Shown piece by piece: positions 8,015 through 16,898 of a stretch of 64,000 bases of DNA. The translations under genes were made by a program, and so were the position numbers. The stretch is from Nocardioides sp. Iso805N. GTDB taxonomy: Bacteria; Actinomycetota; Actinomycetes; Propionibacteriales; Nocardioidaceae. The stretch is taken from the NCBI RefSeq assembly GCF_000364605.1, contig NZ_KB822577.1, forward strand, positions 124,001 to 188,000, written 5' to 3'. The notes beneath the pieces are model-generated. The model ran no database searches. It was not told where the DNA came from and saw only the letters and a program-made list of their open reading frames with translations. How positions within the stretch are numbered: position 1 is the first letter of the stretch; every line of letters starts with the position of its first letter.

Positions 8015-9106
8015 ATGAGTGAGTTCGTGCAGCTGCTCACCCCGGAGGGTGAGCGCAGAGAGCATCCGGACTACGACTACCGAGGCGGCCCCGACCAGAT
8101 CCGGTCCCTCTACCGCGACATGGCGCTGGTCCGTCGCTTCGATGCAGAGGCGACAGCACTGCAGCGGCACGGCGAGCTGGGCCTGTGGGCTCCGCTTGTC
8201 GGGCAGGAGGCCGCGCAGGTGGGCGCCGGCCGGGCCTTGCGGGCGCAGGATCACGTCTTCCCGACCTACCGCGAGCACGGCGTCGCGTGGTGCCGTGGTG
8301 TCGATCCGCTGCAGGTGCTCAGCCTCTTCCGCGGCATCGACTACGGCTCGTGGGACCCGGTGGAGAAGGGCTTCAACCTCTACACCCTCGTGATCGGCGC
8401 TCAGGCCCTGCACGCGGTCGGCTATGCCATGGGCGTGCAGCGCGACGGCGCCGTCGGCACCGGCGATCCGGACCGTGACACCGCCGTGGTCGCCCACTTC
8501 GGCGACGGTGCCACCTCGCAGGGCGACGTCAACGAGGCCTTCGTCTTCGCCGCCTCCTATCAGGCGCCGGTGGTCTTCTTCTGCCAGAACAACCAGTGGG
8601 CCATCTCCGAGCCGCTCGAGCGGCAGTCGCGGATCCCGCTCTACCGTCGTGCCGAGGGGTTCGGCTTCCCCGGCGTCCAGGTCGACGGCAACGACATCCT
8701 CGCGACGTACGCCGTCACCCAGGCCGCGCTGCAACGCGCACGCGAGGGCGGTGGCCCGACCCTCATCGAGGCCTACACCTACCGGATGGGCGCGCACACC
8801 ACCACCGACGACCCGACCCGCTACCGGCTCTCGGACGAGGTAGAGCACTGGAAGCTCAAGGACCCGCTCGCCCGGGTGGAGGCCTACCTGCGTCGCAACG
8901 GCTTCGCCTCGGATGACTTCTTCGCCGAGCTGGGCGCCGATGCCGACGCGCTGGGCGAGCGGCTGCGGGCCGGCGTACGCCAGCTCGCGGAGCCGACGCC
9001 GCACCAGCTCTTCGACCGGGTCTACGCCGAGATCAGCGACGAGCTCGCCGCGCAGCGGGACGCCTACGACGCCTATCTGGCCACGTTCGAGGGGGCCGCG
9101 TCGTGA
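8015..9106 (+). CDS. bkdA: Branched-chain-type 2-oxoacid dehydrogenase E1 component, alpha subunit
   Basis: A 363-residue E1-alpha subunit. With the beta subunit it decarboxylates a 2-oxoacid using thiamine diphosphate and passes the acyl group to E2 lipoamide. The ThDP motif runs from GDGATSQGDVNEAF (G163-D164-G165) to the Asn of FCQNNQWAIS near 192. YRMGAHTTTDDPTRY is the phosphorylation-loop region typical of BCKDH/PDH alpha chains. ATG at 8015 is chosen for its AAGGAG site; an upstream GTG in the same frame lacks one. The stop overlaps the beta-subunit GTG. Sequence alone does not separate a pyruvate from a branched-chain enzyme; the heterotetrameric E1 plus a single-lipoyl E2 resembles the actinobacterial branched-chain complex. 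No E3 gene is adjacent. Confidence 0.88.
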   Translation: MSEFVQLLTPEGERREHPDYDYRGGPDQIRSLYRDMALVRRFDAEATALQRHGELGLWAPLVGQEAAQVGAGRALRAQDHVFPTYREHGVAWCRGVDPLQVLSLFRGIDYGSWDPVEKGFNLYTLVIGAQALHAVGYAMGVQRDGAVGTGDPDRDTAVVAHFGDGATSQGDVNEAFVFAASYQAPVVFFCQNNQWAISEPLERQSRIPLYRRAEGFGFPGVQVDGNDILATYAVTQAALQRAREGGGPTLIEAYTYRMGAHTTTDDPTRYRLSDEVEHWKLKDPLARVEAYLRRNGFASDDFFAELGADADALGERLRAGVRQLAEPTPHQLFDRVYAEISDELAAQRDAYDAYLATFEGAAS

Positions 9107-10074
9107 TCACCCTGGCCAAGGCCCTCAACGCCGGGCTGCGCAAGGCGATGGAGAACGACCCGAAGGTGGTGCTCCTCGGCGAGGACATCGGCCGGCTCGG
9201 CGGCGTCTTCCGGATCACCGACGGTCTGCAGAAGGACTTCGGCGAGGACCGGGTCGTCGACACCCCGCTGGCCGAGTCCGGCATCGTCGGCTCCGCCGTC
9301 GGCCTGGCCCTGCGCGGCTACCGCCCGGTGGTGGAGATCCAGTTCGACGGATTCGTCTACCCGGCCTACGACCAGATCGTGAACCAGGTCGCCAAGATGC
9401 ACTTCCGCACCAGCGGCAAGATCGCGATGCCGATGGTCATCCGGATCCCGTTCGCGGGCGGGATCGGTGCCGTGGAGCACCACAGCGAATCGCCGGAGGC
9501 GCAGTTCGCGCACACGCCGGGCCTCAAGGTGGTCGCCTGCTCCAACCCGATCGACGCCTACTGGATGATCCAGCAGGCCATCGCGTCCCCGGACCCGATC
9601 GTCTTCCTGGAGCCCAAGCGGCTCTACCACTCCGACAAGGCCGAGCTCGACCTCGCCGTGCCTCCCGTCCCGCTGTTCTCCTCCCGGGTCGTGCGCCGCG
9701 GTGAGGACGTGACGGTGCTGGCCTACGGGCCGACGGTGAAGACCGCGCTCAACGCCGCCGCCGTCGCCGAGAAGGAGGGCACGTCGCTCGAGGTCATCGA
9801 CCTGCGCACGCTCTCCCCGTTGGACCTCGCCCCGGTGTTCGCCTCCGTACGCCGCACCGGTCGCGCCGTGGTCGTGCACGAGGCCCACACCAATCTGGGG
9901 ATGGGCGCGGAGGTCGCCGCCCGGATCACCGAGGAGTGCTTCCACTCCCTGGAGGCGCCGGTGCTGCGCGTCGGCGGCTTCGACACCCCCTACCCGCCCG
10001 CCAGGGCCGAGGAGCACTTCCTCCCCGACCTCGACCGCCTCCTCGACGCCGTGGATCGGAGCCTCACGTGGTGA
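9103..10074 (+). CDS. bkdB: 2-oxoacid dehydrogenase E1 component, beta subunit
   Basis: A 323-residue transketolase-like E1-beta subunit. LLGEDIGRLGGVFRITDGL at residues 23-42 and DTPLAESGIVGSAVGLALRG near 55 are hallmark segments of the pyrimidine-binding domain. GGIGAVEHHSESPEA near 120 supplies the active-site histidines, and the C-terminal transketolase domain holds SLEVIDLRTLSPLD. The GTG start overlaps the alpha-subunit stop (GTGA) and the stop overlaps the E2 start, so the three proteins are translationally coupled, fitting their fixed stoichiometry. Substrate specificity follows the alpha subunit and remains inferred. Confidence 0.9.
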   Translation: MITLAKALNAGLRKAMENDPKVVLLGEDIGRLGGVFRITDGLQKDFGEDRVVDTPLAESGIVGSAVGLALRGYRPVVEIQFDGFVYPAYDQIVNQVAKMHFRTSGKIAMPMVIRIPFAGGIGAVEHHSESPEAQFAHTPGLKVVACSNPIDAYWMIQQAIASPDPIVFLEPKRLYHSDKAELDLAVPPVPLFSSRVVRRGEDVTVLAYGPTVKTALNAAAVAEKEGTSLEVIDLRTLSPLDLAPVFASVRRTGRAVVVHEAHTNLGMGAEVAARITEECFHSLEAPVLRVGGFDTPYPPARAEEHFLPDLDRLLDAVDRSLTW

Positions 10075-11384
10075 CTGGGCAGAGTGTGAACGAGTTCCTC
10101 CTCCCCGACGTCGGCGAGGGCCTCACCGAGGCCGAGCTGGTCACCTGGCACGTCGGGGTCGGCGACGAGATCAAGATCAACGACATCATCTGCGAGATCG
10201 AGACGGCCAAGTCGGTCGTCGAGCTGCCCTCGCCCTACGCCGGAGTGGTGCAGGCGCTGCTGGTGCCGGAGGGCGAGACCATCGAGGTCGGTACGCCGAT
10301 CATCCGCGTCGGCGACTCGGTCGAAATGGCCGCCGAGTCGACTGCTGTGGACGGCGTCGAGACGGCGGCCCAGGTGGATCCGGCCGTGCCCGCCGAGCCG
10401 CTCGCCGAGCCGGCGGAGGCCAAGGATGCCGACCCCGCCGAGGTCGAGCAGCCGCTGACCCTGGTCGGGTCGGGCCCGAAGGAGGCAGCGGTGGTGCGGC
10501 GGCCGCGGGTGCTGGCCAAGCCGCCGGCACGGGCCCTCGCACGCGAGCTGGGCGTGGACCTGGCCGACGTCGTACCTGCGCGTGAGGACGGCGTCGTCAC
10601 CACCGCGGACCTGCAGAGCGGTGATCGACACGCGTCCGGGGACGGCCGCCATGTCGCGTCGCAGGGCCGGGACGCGGTCGGCGGCGAGCGGGAGTACCGC
10701 GAGCCGATCAAGGGTGTGCGCAAGCAGATGGGCCAGGCGATGGTCCGCTCGGCCTTCACGGCTCCGCACGTCACCGAGTGGGTCACCGTCGACGTCACCC
10801 GCACGATGGAGCTCCTGGCCCGGCTCAAGCAGCGACCCGAGCTGCGCGACGTACGGGTCGGGCCGCTGCTGGTGCTCGCTCGGGCCTGCATCCTGGCCGC
10901 TCGGCGGACGCCGATCATCAACTCCGTGTGGGACGAGGAGGCCCAGGAGGTGGTGTTCAAGCGCTACGTGAACCTGGGCATCGCCGCGGCCACCCCGCGG
11001 GGTCTCGTGGTGCCCAACGTCAAGGACGCCGACGCGCTCAGCCTGCCCGATCTCGCGGCCGCGCTGGACCAGCTGGTCGCGACCGCCAGGGACGGGAAGA
11101 CGCCGCCGCCCGACCTGGCCGGTGGCACGTTCACCATCACCAACGTGGGCTCGTTCGGCATCGACTCCGGTACGCCGATCATCAACCCCGGCGAGTCGGC
11201 CATCCTGTGCTTCGGCGCGATCAAGCGCAAGCCGTGGATCGTGGCGGACCAAGTCGTGCCGCGCGACGTCTGCACGCTGAGCCTGAGCTTCGACCACCGG
11301 CACATCGACGGCGCGGCCGGCTCGCAGTACCTCGCCGACGTGGCCAGCATCCTCGAGGACCCGGCGACGGCACTGCTGTTCTGA
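10071..11384 (+). CDS. bkdC: 2-oxoacid dehydrogenase E2 component (dihydrolipoyl acyltransferase)
   Basis: A 437-residue E2. Domains in order: one lipoyl domain (residues 5-80, lipoyl lysine K47 in ETAKSVVELP), an Ala/Pro/Glu-rich linker, a peripheral subunit-binding domain (about 143-180, PRVLAKPPARALARELGVD), a second linker, and the catalytic acyltransferase domain from about 205. The active-site histidine is H411 in SFDHRHIDGA. It transfers the acyl group from lipoamide to CoA. The GTG at 10071 overlaps the beta-subunit stop; a GTG one codon earlier is equally possible. One lipoyl domain, against three in many pyruvate E2 proteins, favours the branched-chain type. The convergent terminator at 11391 closes the operon. 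Confidence 0.9.
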   Translation: MTGQSVNEFLLPDVGEGLTEAELVTWHVGVGDEIKINDIICEIETAKSVVELPSPYAGVVQALLVPEGETIEVGTPIIRVGDSVEMAAESTAVDGVETAAQVDPAVPAEPLAEPAEAKDADPAEVEQPLTLVGSGPKEAAVVRRPRVLAKPPARALARELGVDLADVVPAREDGVVTTADLQSGDRHASGDGRHVASQGRDAVGGEREYREPIKGVRKQMGQAMVRSAFTAPHVTEWVTVDVTRTMELLARLKQRPELRDVRVGPLLVLARACILAARRTPIINSVWDEEAQEVVFKRYVNLGIAAATPRGLVVPNVKDADALSLPDLAAALDQLVATARDGKTPPPDLAGGTFTITNVGSFGIDSGTPIINPGESAILCFGAIKRKPWIVADQVVPRDVCTLSLSFDHRHIDGAAGSQYLADVASILEDPATALLF

Positions 11385-11390
11385 GTCGCG

Positions 11391-11434
11391 TTGTGAGTGT
11401 CAGCGCGGCACTGGAGCCACGCTGACACTCACAA
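11391..11434. terminator. Bidirectional terminator between E2 and carboxyltransferase genes
   Basis: A perfect 15-bp stem (TTGTGAGTGTCAGCG at 11391-11405, complement at 11420-11434) lies between two convergent genes, 6 nt past the E2 stop and 1 nt past the carboxyltransferase stop. It can serve both strands. Confidence 0.8.
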
Positions 11435-11435
11435 C

Positions 11436-12932
11436 TCAGAAGTCGTAGCGCGCCGCGCGCGTTTCCGGCGTACCCGGCCCGGTGGCCAGCAGCCCGCTGA
11501 GCTCCTCCTGCAGCGCCAGTCCGACGCGTCGGCAGAAGGCCTCCGGCTCCTCGGCCGCATCCGGCAGCTCCGGCACGAGCCGGTCGACGACGCCGAGCGT
11601 GGCCAGGTCGGCTGCGAGCACGCGCTGCTTCGCGGCGAGCTCGGGAGCGTGGTCCGCGTCGCCGTACACGATGGCGGAGGCGCCCTCTGGCGGCAGCGGG
11701 GAGAGCCACGCGTGCTGCGCGGCGATCACCCGGTCGGCCGGCAGCAGCGCCAGTGCGCCACCGCCGTTGCCCTCGCCGAGCATGAGGCACAGCGTCGGTG
11801 CCCTGACCGTGACCAGTGCGGCCAGGCAGCGGGCGATCTCGCCGGCCAGACCCCGGTTCTCGGCCTCGGGGGAGAGCGCGGCGCCGCGGGTGTCGATCAC
11901 GGTGAGGACGGGCAGGCCGAGGTCGGCAGCCAGCCGCAGGCCACGCTGGGCCTCGCGCAACCCCTCGGGTCCGAACGGCTGGTGCGCCTGCTCCCGTCGA
12001 TCCTGGGCCAGGATCAGGCACGGAGCGTCTCCGAACCGGGCGAGCGCCGTCATCACCCCGGGGTCGCGCTCGCCCTGCCCGGTCCCGTTGAGGGGTACGA
12101 CGTCGGCCGCGGCCAGCTTCAGCAGCGCACGGACGCCGGGGCGGTCGGGGCGCCGGGAGCGCGTGATGGCGTCCCAGGTCGCCTGCGTCCCGTACGAAAC
12201 GGTGGTGGGTTCCGGCGTGTCGGCCACCGTTTCGTACGGGGCGTGGTTCGGCGCAGGCCGGACGGTGAGGATCGTCAGCACGCGGTCGAGCAGCGCGGCG
12301 ATCTCCTCGGGCGGCACGACGCCGTCGACGATGCCGTGCGCATAGAGGTTCTCGGCCTGCTGCACGCCGGCAGGGAACGGCGCGCCCTGCAGCACCTCGT
12401 AGACCTTCGGCCCGAGGAACCCGAGCAGCGCGCCGGGCTCGGCCACGGTGACGTGCCCGAGCGACCCCCACGAGGCCATCACCCCGCCGGTGGTCGGATG
12501 GCGCAGGTAGACGAGGTAGGGCAGTCCGGCGGCCTTGTGCGCGGCGACCGCCTCGCCGATCCGGACCATCTGGACGAACGCCGGCGTGCCCTCCTGCATC
12601 CGGGTGCCGCCTGAGGCCGGTGCGGCCAGCAGGGGCAGCCTCTCAGCGGTCGCCCGCTTGATCGCCGTGATCAGCCGTTCGGCCGTCGCCCGGCCGATCG
12701 AGCCTGCCAGGAACCGGAACTCGCTGGCCATCACCGCCACCCGCCGCCCGCGCATCAGCCCCGCGCCGGTGAGCACCGCCTCGTCCACCCCCGATCGCTC
12801 CCGCGCGGCGGTCAGGTCGGCGCGGTAGTCCTCGCCGATCGCGCCGTACTCGGGCGGGGTGTCCCACGACTCCCACGACCCCTCGTCGAGGACGAGGCTG
12901 ATCAGCTCGGTGGCGTTCTGTCGGTTCCCCAT
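11436..12932 (-). CDS. Fused acetyl/acyl-CoA carboxyltransferase (beta + alpha domains, AccD3-like)
   Basis: A 498-residue carboxyltransferase that moves a carboxyl group from biotin to acyl-CoA. The N-terminal half is the beta (AccD) crotonase fold with PASGGTRMQEGTPAF near 105-120 and HPTTGGVMASWGSLGH near 144. The C-terminal half is the alpha (AccA) fold with IDTRGAALSPEAENRGLAGE and GEGNGGGALALLPADRV. Length and fusion order match the mycobacterial AccD3 type. The N-terminal C4 zinc ribbon of stand-alone AccD is absent: no CXXC pair occurs near the start. The ATG follows TACTCT by 7 nt, a leaderless arrangement. No biotin carboxylase or carrier gene lies beside it, so the biotin partner must be encoded elsewhere. 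The precise acyl-CoA substrate is unknown. Confidence 0.85.
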   Translation of the reverse strand: MGNRQNATELISLVLDEGSWESWDTPPEYGAIGEDYRADLTAARERSGVDEAVLTGAGLMRGRRVAVMASEFRFLAGSIGRATAERLITAIKRATAERLPLLAAPASGGTRMQEGTPAFVQMVRIGEAVAAHKAAGLPYLVYLRHPTTGGVMASWGSLGHVTVAEPGALLGFLGPKVYEVLQGAPFPAGVQQAENLYAHGIVDGVVPPEEIAALLDRVLTILTVRPAPNHAPYETVADTPEPTTVSYGTQATWDAITRSRRPDRPGVRALLKLAAADVVPLNGTGQGERDPGVMTALARFGDAPCLILAQDRREQAHQPFGPEGLREAQRGLRLAADLGLPVLTVIDTRGAALSPEAENRGLAGEIARCLAALVTVRAPTLCLMLGEGNGGGALALLPADRVIAAQHAWLSPLPPEGASAIVYGDADHAPELAAKQRVLAADLATLGVVDRLVPELPDAAEEPEAFCRRVGLALQEELSGLLATGPGTPETRAARYDF

Positions 12933-12939
12933 GGGGGCC

Positions 12940-12945
12940 AGAGTA
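12940..12945 (-). promoter_or_regulatory. -10 box TACTCT for carboxyltransferase, leaderless start
   Basis: Read on the minus strand, TACTCT is followed by 7 nt (GGCCCCC) and the ATG at 12932, with no Shine-Dalgarno site. The divergent ABC-F gene has a similar TAGCGT box 8 nt before its ATG at 12983. Confidence 0.5.
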
Positions 12946-12982
12946 GGAAAACCGGTGGAGGTGCTGGGTAGCGTTCTGACCT

Positions 12983-14632
12983 ATGAGCGCCACCTTGCAG
13001 GTCCGTGAACTAGCGGCCGGGTACGGCGCGAGAGCCCTCTTCGATGCCCTCGACCTCGTCGTCGCACCCGGGGACGTCGTGGGACTGGTCGGGCCCAACG
13101 GGGCGGGCAAGTCGACGCTGCTGCGCACGCTGGCCGGCGAGCTGGCGCCCGAGGAGGGCTCGATCGCGCTGACGCCGCCGACGGCCGTGATCGGCTACCT
13201 GCCGCAGGAGACCGAGCGCCGTCCCGGCGAGACGGTGCGCGGCTTCCTGGCGCGGCGTACGGGCGTGGCGGCTGCCCAGGAGCGCTACGACGCGGCGACC
13301 GCCGCCTACGAAGCCGACCCGGACGGGCCCGTGCAGGACGAGTTCGCCGAGGCCCTCGACCGCTGGCTCGCCCTCGGCGGGGCCGACCTGGACGAGCGCG
13401 CCGAGCAGGTGAGCGCCGATCTCGGCCTGACCGTCGGCCTGGACGCCCCCATGACCAGCCTCTCCGGCGGGCAGGCGGCCCGCGCCAACCTGGCCTCGTT
13501 GCTGCTGAGCAGGTACGACGTCTTCTTGCTCGACGAGCCCACCAACGACCTCGACCTGGACGGTCTGGACCGCTTGGAGCGCTTCGTGACAGGTCTGCGG
13601 GCCGGCGTGGTGGTGGTCAGCCACGACCGCGAGTTCCTCGCGCGCACCGTCACCCGCGTGCTGGAGCTCGACCTGCACCAGCATCAGGTCAACCTCTACG
13701 GCGGCGGCTACGAGGCCTACCTGCGTGAGCGGGAGATCGCCCGCGAGCACGCTCGCGACGCCTACGAGGAGTACGCCGACAAGGTCGGTGGCCTCAAGGA
13801 CCGGATGGTGACCCAGCGCAACTGGGCCACCCAGGGGGTGCGCAACGCGCGCCGCAAGCAGGCCACCGAACGGGACAAGTTCGTGAAGAACTTCGCCGCG
13901 GACTCCGCGGAGAAGCAGGCCGCCAAGGTGCGCCAGTCCGAGAAGGCGATCGAGCGGTTGCAACGCGATGCTGTCGAGGAGCCACGCAAGGAGTGGGAGC
14001 TTCGGATGGAGATCGCCGCGGCGCCGCGCTCGGGTGCCGTCACGGCGGCGCTCAAGGGCGCGGTCGTGCGTCGCGGTGGCTTCACCCTCGGTCCCGCCGA
14101 CCTGGAGATCGGCTGGGCCGAGAAGGTGGCCATCACCGGTCCCAACGGCTCCGGCAAGACCACCCTGCTCGGCGCCCTGCTCGGCCGGATCCCGCTGGAC
14201 GCCGGCGAGAGCTATCTCGGCCCCGGCGTCGTGGTCGGCGAGGTCGACCAGGCGCGCGGGCTGTTCGAGGGCGAGGATGCGCTGATGGAGACGTTCTCCG
14301 TCCACGTCCCCGACCTGGTGCCGGAGGAGGTCCGCACGCTGCTGGCGAAGTACGGCCTCAAGGCCGACCACGTCACCCGGCCGGCCGGCAGCCTCAGCCC
14401 CGGCGAGCGCACCCGTGCCGCACTGGCGCTGTTGCAGGCGCGCGGCGTCAACCTGCTGGTCCTGGACGAACCCACCAACCACCTCGACCTGCCCGCGATC
14501 GAGCAGCTGGAGACGGCGCTGGACTCCTATCCCGGCACGCTGCTGCTGGTGACGCACGATCGCCGGATGCTCTCCGCCGTACGAACCACGCGGCAGCTGC
14601 GGGTGCAGGACGGACGGGTCACCGAGCTGTGA
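12983..14632 (+). CDS. ABC-F family ATPase (ribosome-associated type)
   Basis: A 549-residue protein with two ABC ATPase domains on one chain and no membrane segments. Domain 1 has Walker A GPNGAGKST near 39-47, signature LSGGQ near 170 and Walker B LLDEPTND. The long charged helical linker between domains (about 240-350) is the ABC-F arm that reaches the ribosomal tRNA sites in characterised members. Domain 2 has Walker A GPNGSGKTT near 379, signature LSPGE and Walker B VLDEPTNH. Members act as translation factors or protect ribosomes from antibiotics. Nothing here shows resistance, so a general translation role is at least as likely. It is monocistronic between a leaderless-type promoter and a palindromic terminator. 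Confidence 0.9.
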   Translation: MSATLQVRELAAGYGARALFDALDLVVAPGDVVGLVGPNGAGKSTLLRTLAGELAPEEGSIALTPPTAVIGYLPQETERRPGETVRGFLARRTGVAAAQERYDAATAAYEADPDGPVQDEFAEALDRWLALGGADLDERAEQVSADLGLTVGLDAPMTSLSGGQAARANLASLLLSRYDVFLLDEPTNDLDLDGLDRLERFVTGLRAGVVVVSHDREFLARTVTRVLELDLHQHQVNLYGGGYEAYLREREIAREHARDAYEEYADKVGGLKDRMVTQRNWATQGVRNARRKQATERDKFVKNFAADSAEKQAAKVRQSEKAIERLQRDAVEEPRKEWELRMEIAAAPRSGAVTAALKGAVVRRGGFTLGPADLEIGWAEKVAITGPNGSGKTTLLGALLGRIPLDAGESYLGPGVVVGEVDQARGLFEGEDALMETFSVHVPDLVPEEVRTLLAKYGLKADHVTRPAGSLSPGERTRAALALLQARGVNLLVLDEPTNHLDLPAIEQLETALDSYPGTLLLVTHDRRMLSAVRTTRQLRVQDGRVTEL

Positions 14633-14643
14633 GGCGCGGGTAT

Positions 14644-14671
14644 CGGTTCTGACCCCTGGGGGTCAAAACCG
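14644..14671. repeat. Palindrome family A, single copy (terminator-like)
   Basis: CGGTTCTGACCCC at 14644 pairs with GGGGTCAAAACCG at 14659-14671, one mismatch. It sits between the convergent ABC-F and SGNH lipoprotein genes, 12 nt past each stop. The same palindrome core occurs twice in each of the composite elements at 19.77 and 22.76 kb. Confidence 0.75.
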
Positions 14672-14682
14672 ACGCGCGCGCC

Positions 14683-15588
14683 TCAGGAGAATGCCTTGAT
14701 CACCATCGCGGCGACGGCCCGCTGCTCGGCCTCGTAGGGATGGAAGGCGAACGCCTCCCCGTTGGTCTGCGGCCCGTTGATCCACGGCTCGGAGGAGCAG
14801 ATGTCGTGGCCCTGGCTCGCGTCCAGGACGTCGACGAAGCGTGCGCCGGCCTGTGACGCGGCCAGCGCCATCCGCTGCGAGATGTCGATGAAGACCTGGT
14901 GCAGGAAGGCCCTGTCCGTCTCGTCGAGCGGTAGTGCGGCACAGCTCCCCGAGGCGGGGATCAGCTGCGGGTAGCCCACCAGCACGACCCTCGCCTGGGG
15001 TGCCTTGGCACGCACCGCCTCCAGCGCCCCGGTGACGTCCTTGCCGATGGTCTCGATCGCCGAGTCGGCGTCCGCGCCGTACGTCGCCTTGCAGCCGCCG
15101 TTGGTCATGCAGGTGACCAGTCCGTTGAACAGTCCGACGTCGTTGCCGCCGATGCCGACGGTGACGTAGCGGGTCGCGGCGCTCACTGCATCCAGCTGCG
15201 GCGGCACGTGCAGATCGAGTGCCGCGGCGGTGTGCTGTGATCCGGACAGCGAGTCGGTGGTAGCGCCCGAGCAGGTCACATCGCTCAGCGTCAGCCCCGG
15301 CACGGCTGCGGCGATCAGGTGGGGATAGTTGGTGGTCGAGCGCACGCAGCCGGCCGCGAAGTCGATCGTCGGCACGCCGGGCGCTGCCGAGTAGGAGTCG
15401 CCCAGTGCCGCATAGGCGCCAGACATCTCCTGCCCGGACGCCGTGGCGGACGTGGAGGGCGTGGAGGGCGCGGACGCTCCGGAGGGCGCCGGCGCCTTCG
15501 CGTCCTGGTCCGGCGCCGAGTCGCCGCAGCCGGCCAGCACGAGGGCGGCCCCGGCAGCCAGTACGACGAGGGCGGGCGTGCGACGCAT
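14683..15588 (-). CDS. SGNH/GDSL-type lipase/esterase lipoprotein
   Basis: A 301-residue exported lipoprotein. The N-terminus has a lipobox, VLAGCG, with the lipidated cysteine near 21, followed by a Ser/Ala/Pro-rich spacer to about 52. The SGNH hydrolase domain has block I GDSYSAAPG (nucleophile Ser), block III GIGGND and the C-terminal block V Asp/His region ending in AFHPYEAEQ. Cysteine pairs (GCVRST, VTCSG, TCMTNGGC, GSCAALP, DICSS) suggest disulfides as in the Streptomyces SGNH lipases. ATG 15588 is chosen over a GTG two codons upstream because TACGGT lies 6 nt before the ATG. Substrate, lipid or carbohydrate ester, is unknown. Confidence 0.87.
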   Translation of the reverse strand: MRRTPALVVLAAGAALVLAGCGDSAPDQDAKAPAPSGASAPSTPSTSATASGQEMSGAYAALGDSYSAAPGVPTIDFAAGCVRSTTNYPHLIAAAVPGLTLSDVTCSGATTDSLSGSQHTAAALDLHVPPQLDAVSAATRYVTVGIGGNDVGLFNGLVTCMTNGGCKATYGADADSAIETIGKDVTGALEAVRAKAPQARVVLVGYPQLIPASGSCAALPLDETDRAFLHQVFIDISQRMALAASQAGARFVDVLDASQGHDICSSEPWINGPQTNGEAFAFHPYEAEQRAVAAMVIKAFS

Positions 15589-15623
15589 GCTCACACCGTA
15601 GGCGGCGGGGCCAGGGCGCTTGT

Positions 15624-15692
15624 TGGGGTAGTCCGGGGCGCAGACCAGCCTTACCCGCCAGTAACCCCTGATTTGCGCCCCGGACTACCCCA
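15624..15692. repeat. Palindrome family B, copy 1
   Basis: Two 19-nt arms (15624-15642 and 15674-15692, core AGTCCGGGGCGCA) form a perfect stem. The TAG stop of the PucR gene lies inside the right arm. The loop contains GTAACCCCTGATTT, which is shared with copy 2 at 42.0 kb. It likely terminates the PucR transcript. Confidence 0.75.
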
Positions 15693-16833
15693 GCGCCACG
15701 GTCAGCGCCAACAGCCAGGTCGGGTCCTCGAGCTTGTCGCCGTACACCTCGCGCAGCTGGCTGACCCTGTATCGCACCGTCTGCGGATGCACGAACAGCT
15801 CCGCGGCGACCTCCTCGCGCCGGCCCTGGTGCAGCAACCAGGATCGCAGCGTCTCAGTGAGCTTCTCGGCCGTGCTGGGACGCAGCTGCGCCATCGGCTT
15901 GAGCACGGCCGCGCGCAGGTCGGCGCGGGCGTCCGGATCGGCGTCGAGCACCAGCGGCACGAGGGTCTGGTCGGTGTCGGGGCCCAGGTCGGCGGTCCGT
16001 GCACGCAGGGCTCGTTCGACCGACACCCGCGCCTCGCGCCACGGCTTGGCCGGACCGCAGACCGCGCCGCGGCCCTCGAGCACGCGCAACAGGGCGCCGC
16101 GGCCGCGGTCGTGCACGTCGGGAACCAGCAGCAGGGTGACGTCCTCGAGGTCGGTGACGTCGTTGATCACCAAGGTGGCCTGGGAGACCATCGCCAGCAC
16201 CGGGCCGACCTGCGCGGCCGGCACGAGTGCGGCCGTCAGGGTGCTCGGCTTGATCCAGCTCGCCCGCTCGGCGGCTGCGTCCAGGGCGTCGGGGGCGTCG
16301 CCGCGCAGCAGCATCCGTCCCAGCCGGGAGAGCAGCTGCTGGCGCACCCGGCCCGCGGTGGCGAGCTCGTCGGCATGCCCGGCGACGGAGGCGTCGGAGA
16401 CCTCGTCGATCCACGCGAAGACCAGCGCCGCCAGCTCCACCAGCGACTCCGCCGGGAGGCCCGCCTCGACCGCGCACTTGGACAGCTCACGCCACGCCAC
16501 CCGCGCCCCGATCCGGTACGCCGCCAGCAGCGCCTCGGTGGTCCGCCCGCTGCGAGCCTCGCCGCGGCCCAGCTCGTAGGCACCCTGCACAGCCGGTGGC
16601 GTGGCCTGACCGGCGTCGGCCATCTCGCCCGAGGCGACCGAGAGGAAGCCACCCAGGGCGACCTTGACAGCCGTCTGGATCGTCAGGCTCATCTGGTCCG
16701 ACCAGGCACCCTGGTAGGGCGGGACCTCCTTGATCACCGCCGCCACGACGTCCTCACCAACCCGCGGGAGGATCTCGCGGAGCCGGTCGACGATGTCGGG
16801 CGGGAGAAGGAGAATCGGCTCGATCTTGGTCAT
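15685..16833 (-). CDS. PucR/CdaR-family transcriptional regulator
   Basis: A 382-residue regulator. The C-terminal 60 residues form the PucR helix-turn-helix, RREEVAAELFVHPQTVRYRV, followed by LREVYGDKLEDP, the family signature. The middle (about 200-310) is a degenerate GGDEF-like sensory region, and the N-terminal half is helical. The start ATG 16833 is preceded by GGAGA at 6-nt spacing; a longer frame upstream runs into the divergent gene. It is transcribed away from the ferredoxin reductase/desaturase pair with only 65 bp between starts, so these genes are its likely target. Whether it activates or represses is not visible. Confidence 0.85.
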   Translation of the reverse strand: MTKIEPILLLPPDIVDRLREILPRVGEDVVAAVIKEVPPYQGAWSDQMSLTIQTAVKVALGGFLSVASGEMADAGQATPPAVQGAYELGRGEARSGRTTEALLAAYRIGARVAWRELSKCAVEAGLPAESLVELAALVFAWIDEVSDASVAGHADELATAGRVRQQLLSRLGRMLLRGDAPDALDAAAERASWIKPSTLTAALVPAAQVGPVLAMVSQATLVINDVTDLEDVTLLLVPDVHDRGRGALLRVLEGRGAVCGPAKPWREARVSVERALRARTADLGPDTDQTLVPLVLDADPDARADLRAAVLKPMAQLRPSTAEKLTETLRSWLLHQGRREEVAAELFVHPQTVRYRVSQLREVYGDKLEDPTWLLALTVALG

Positions 16834-16898
16834 TCTTTGTCTCCAGCGAACAATTGTGGCGCGCACATTCACGTGCGTAACACAGGAGTTTACGCCCA

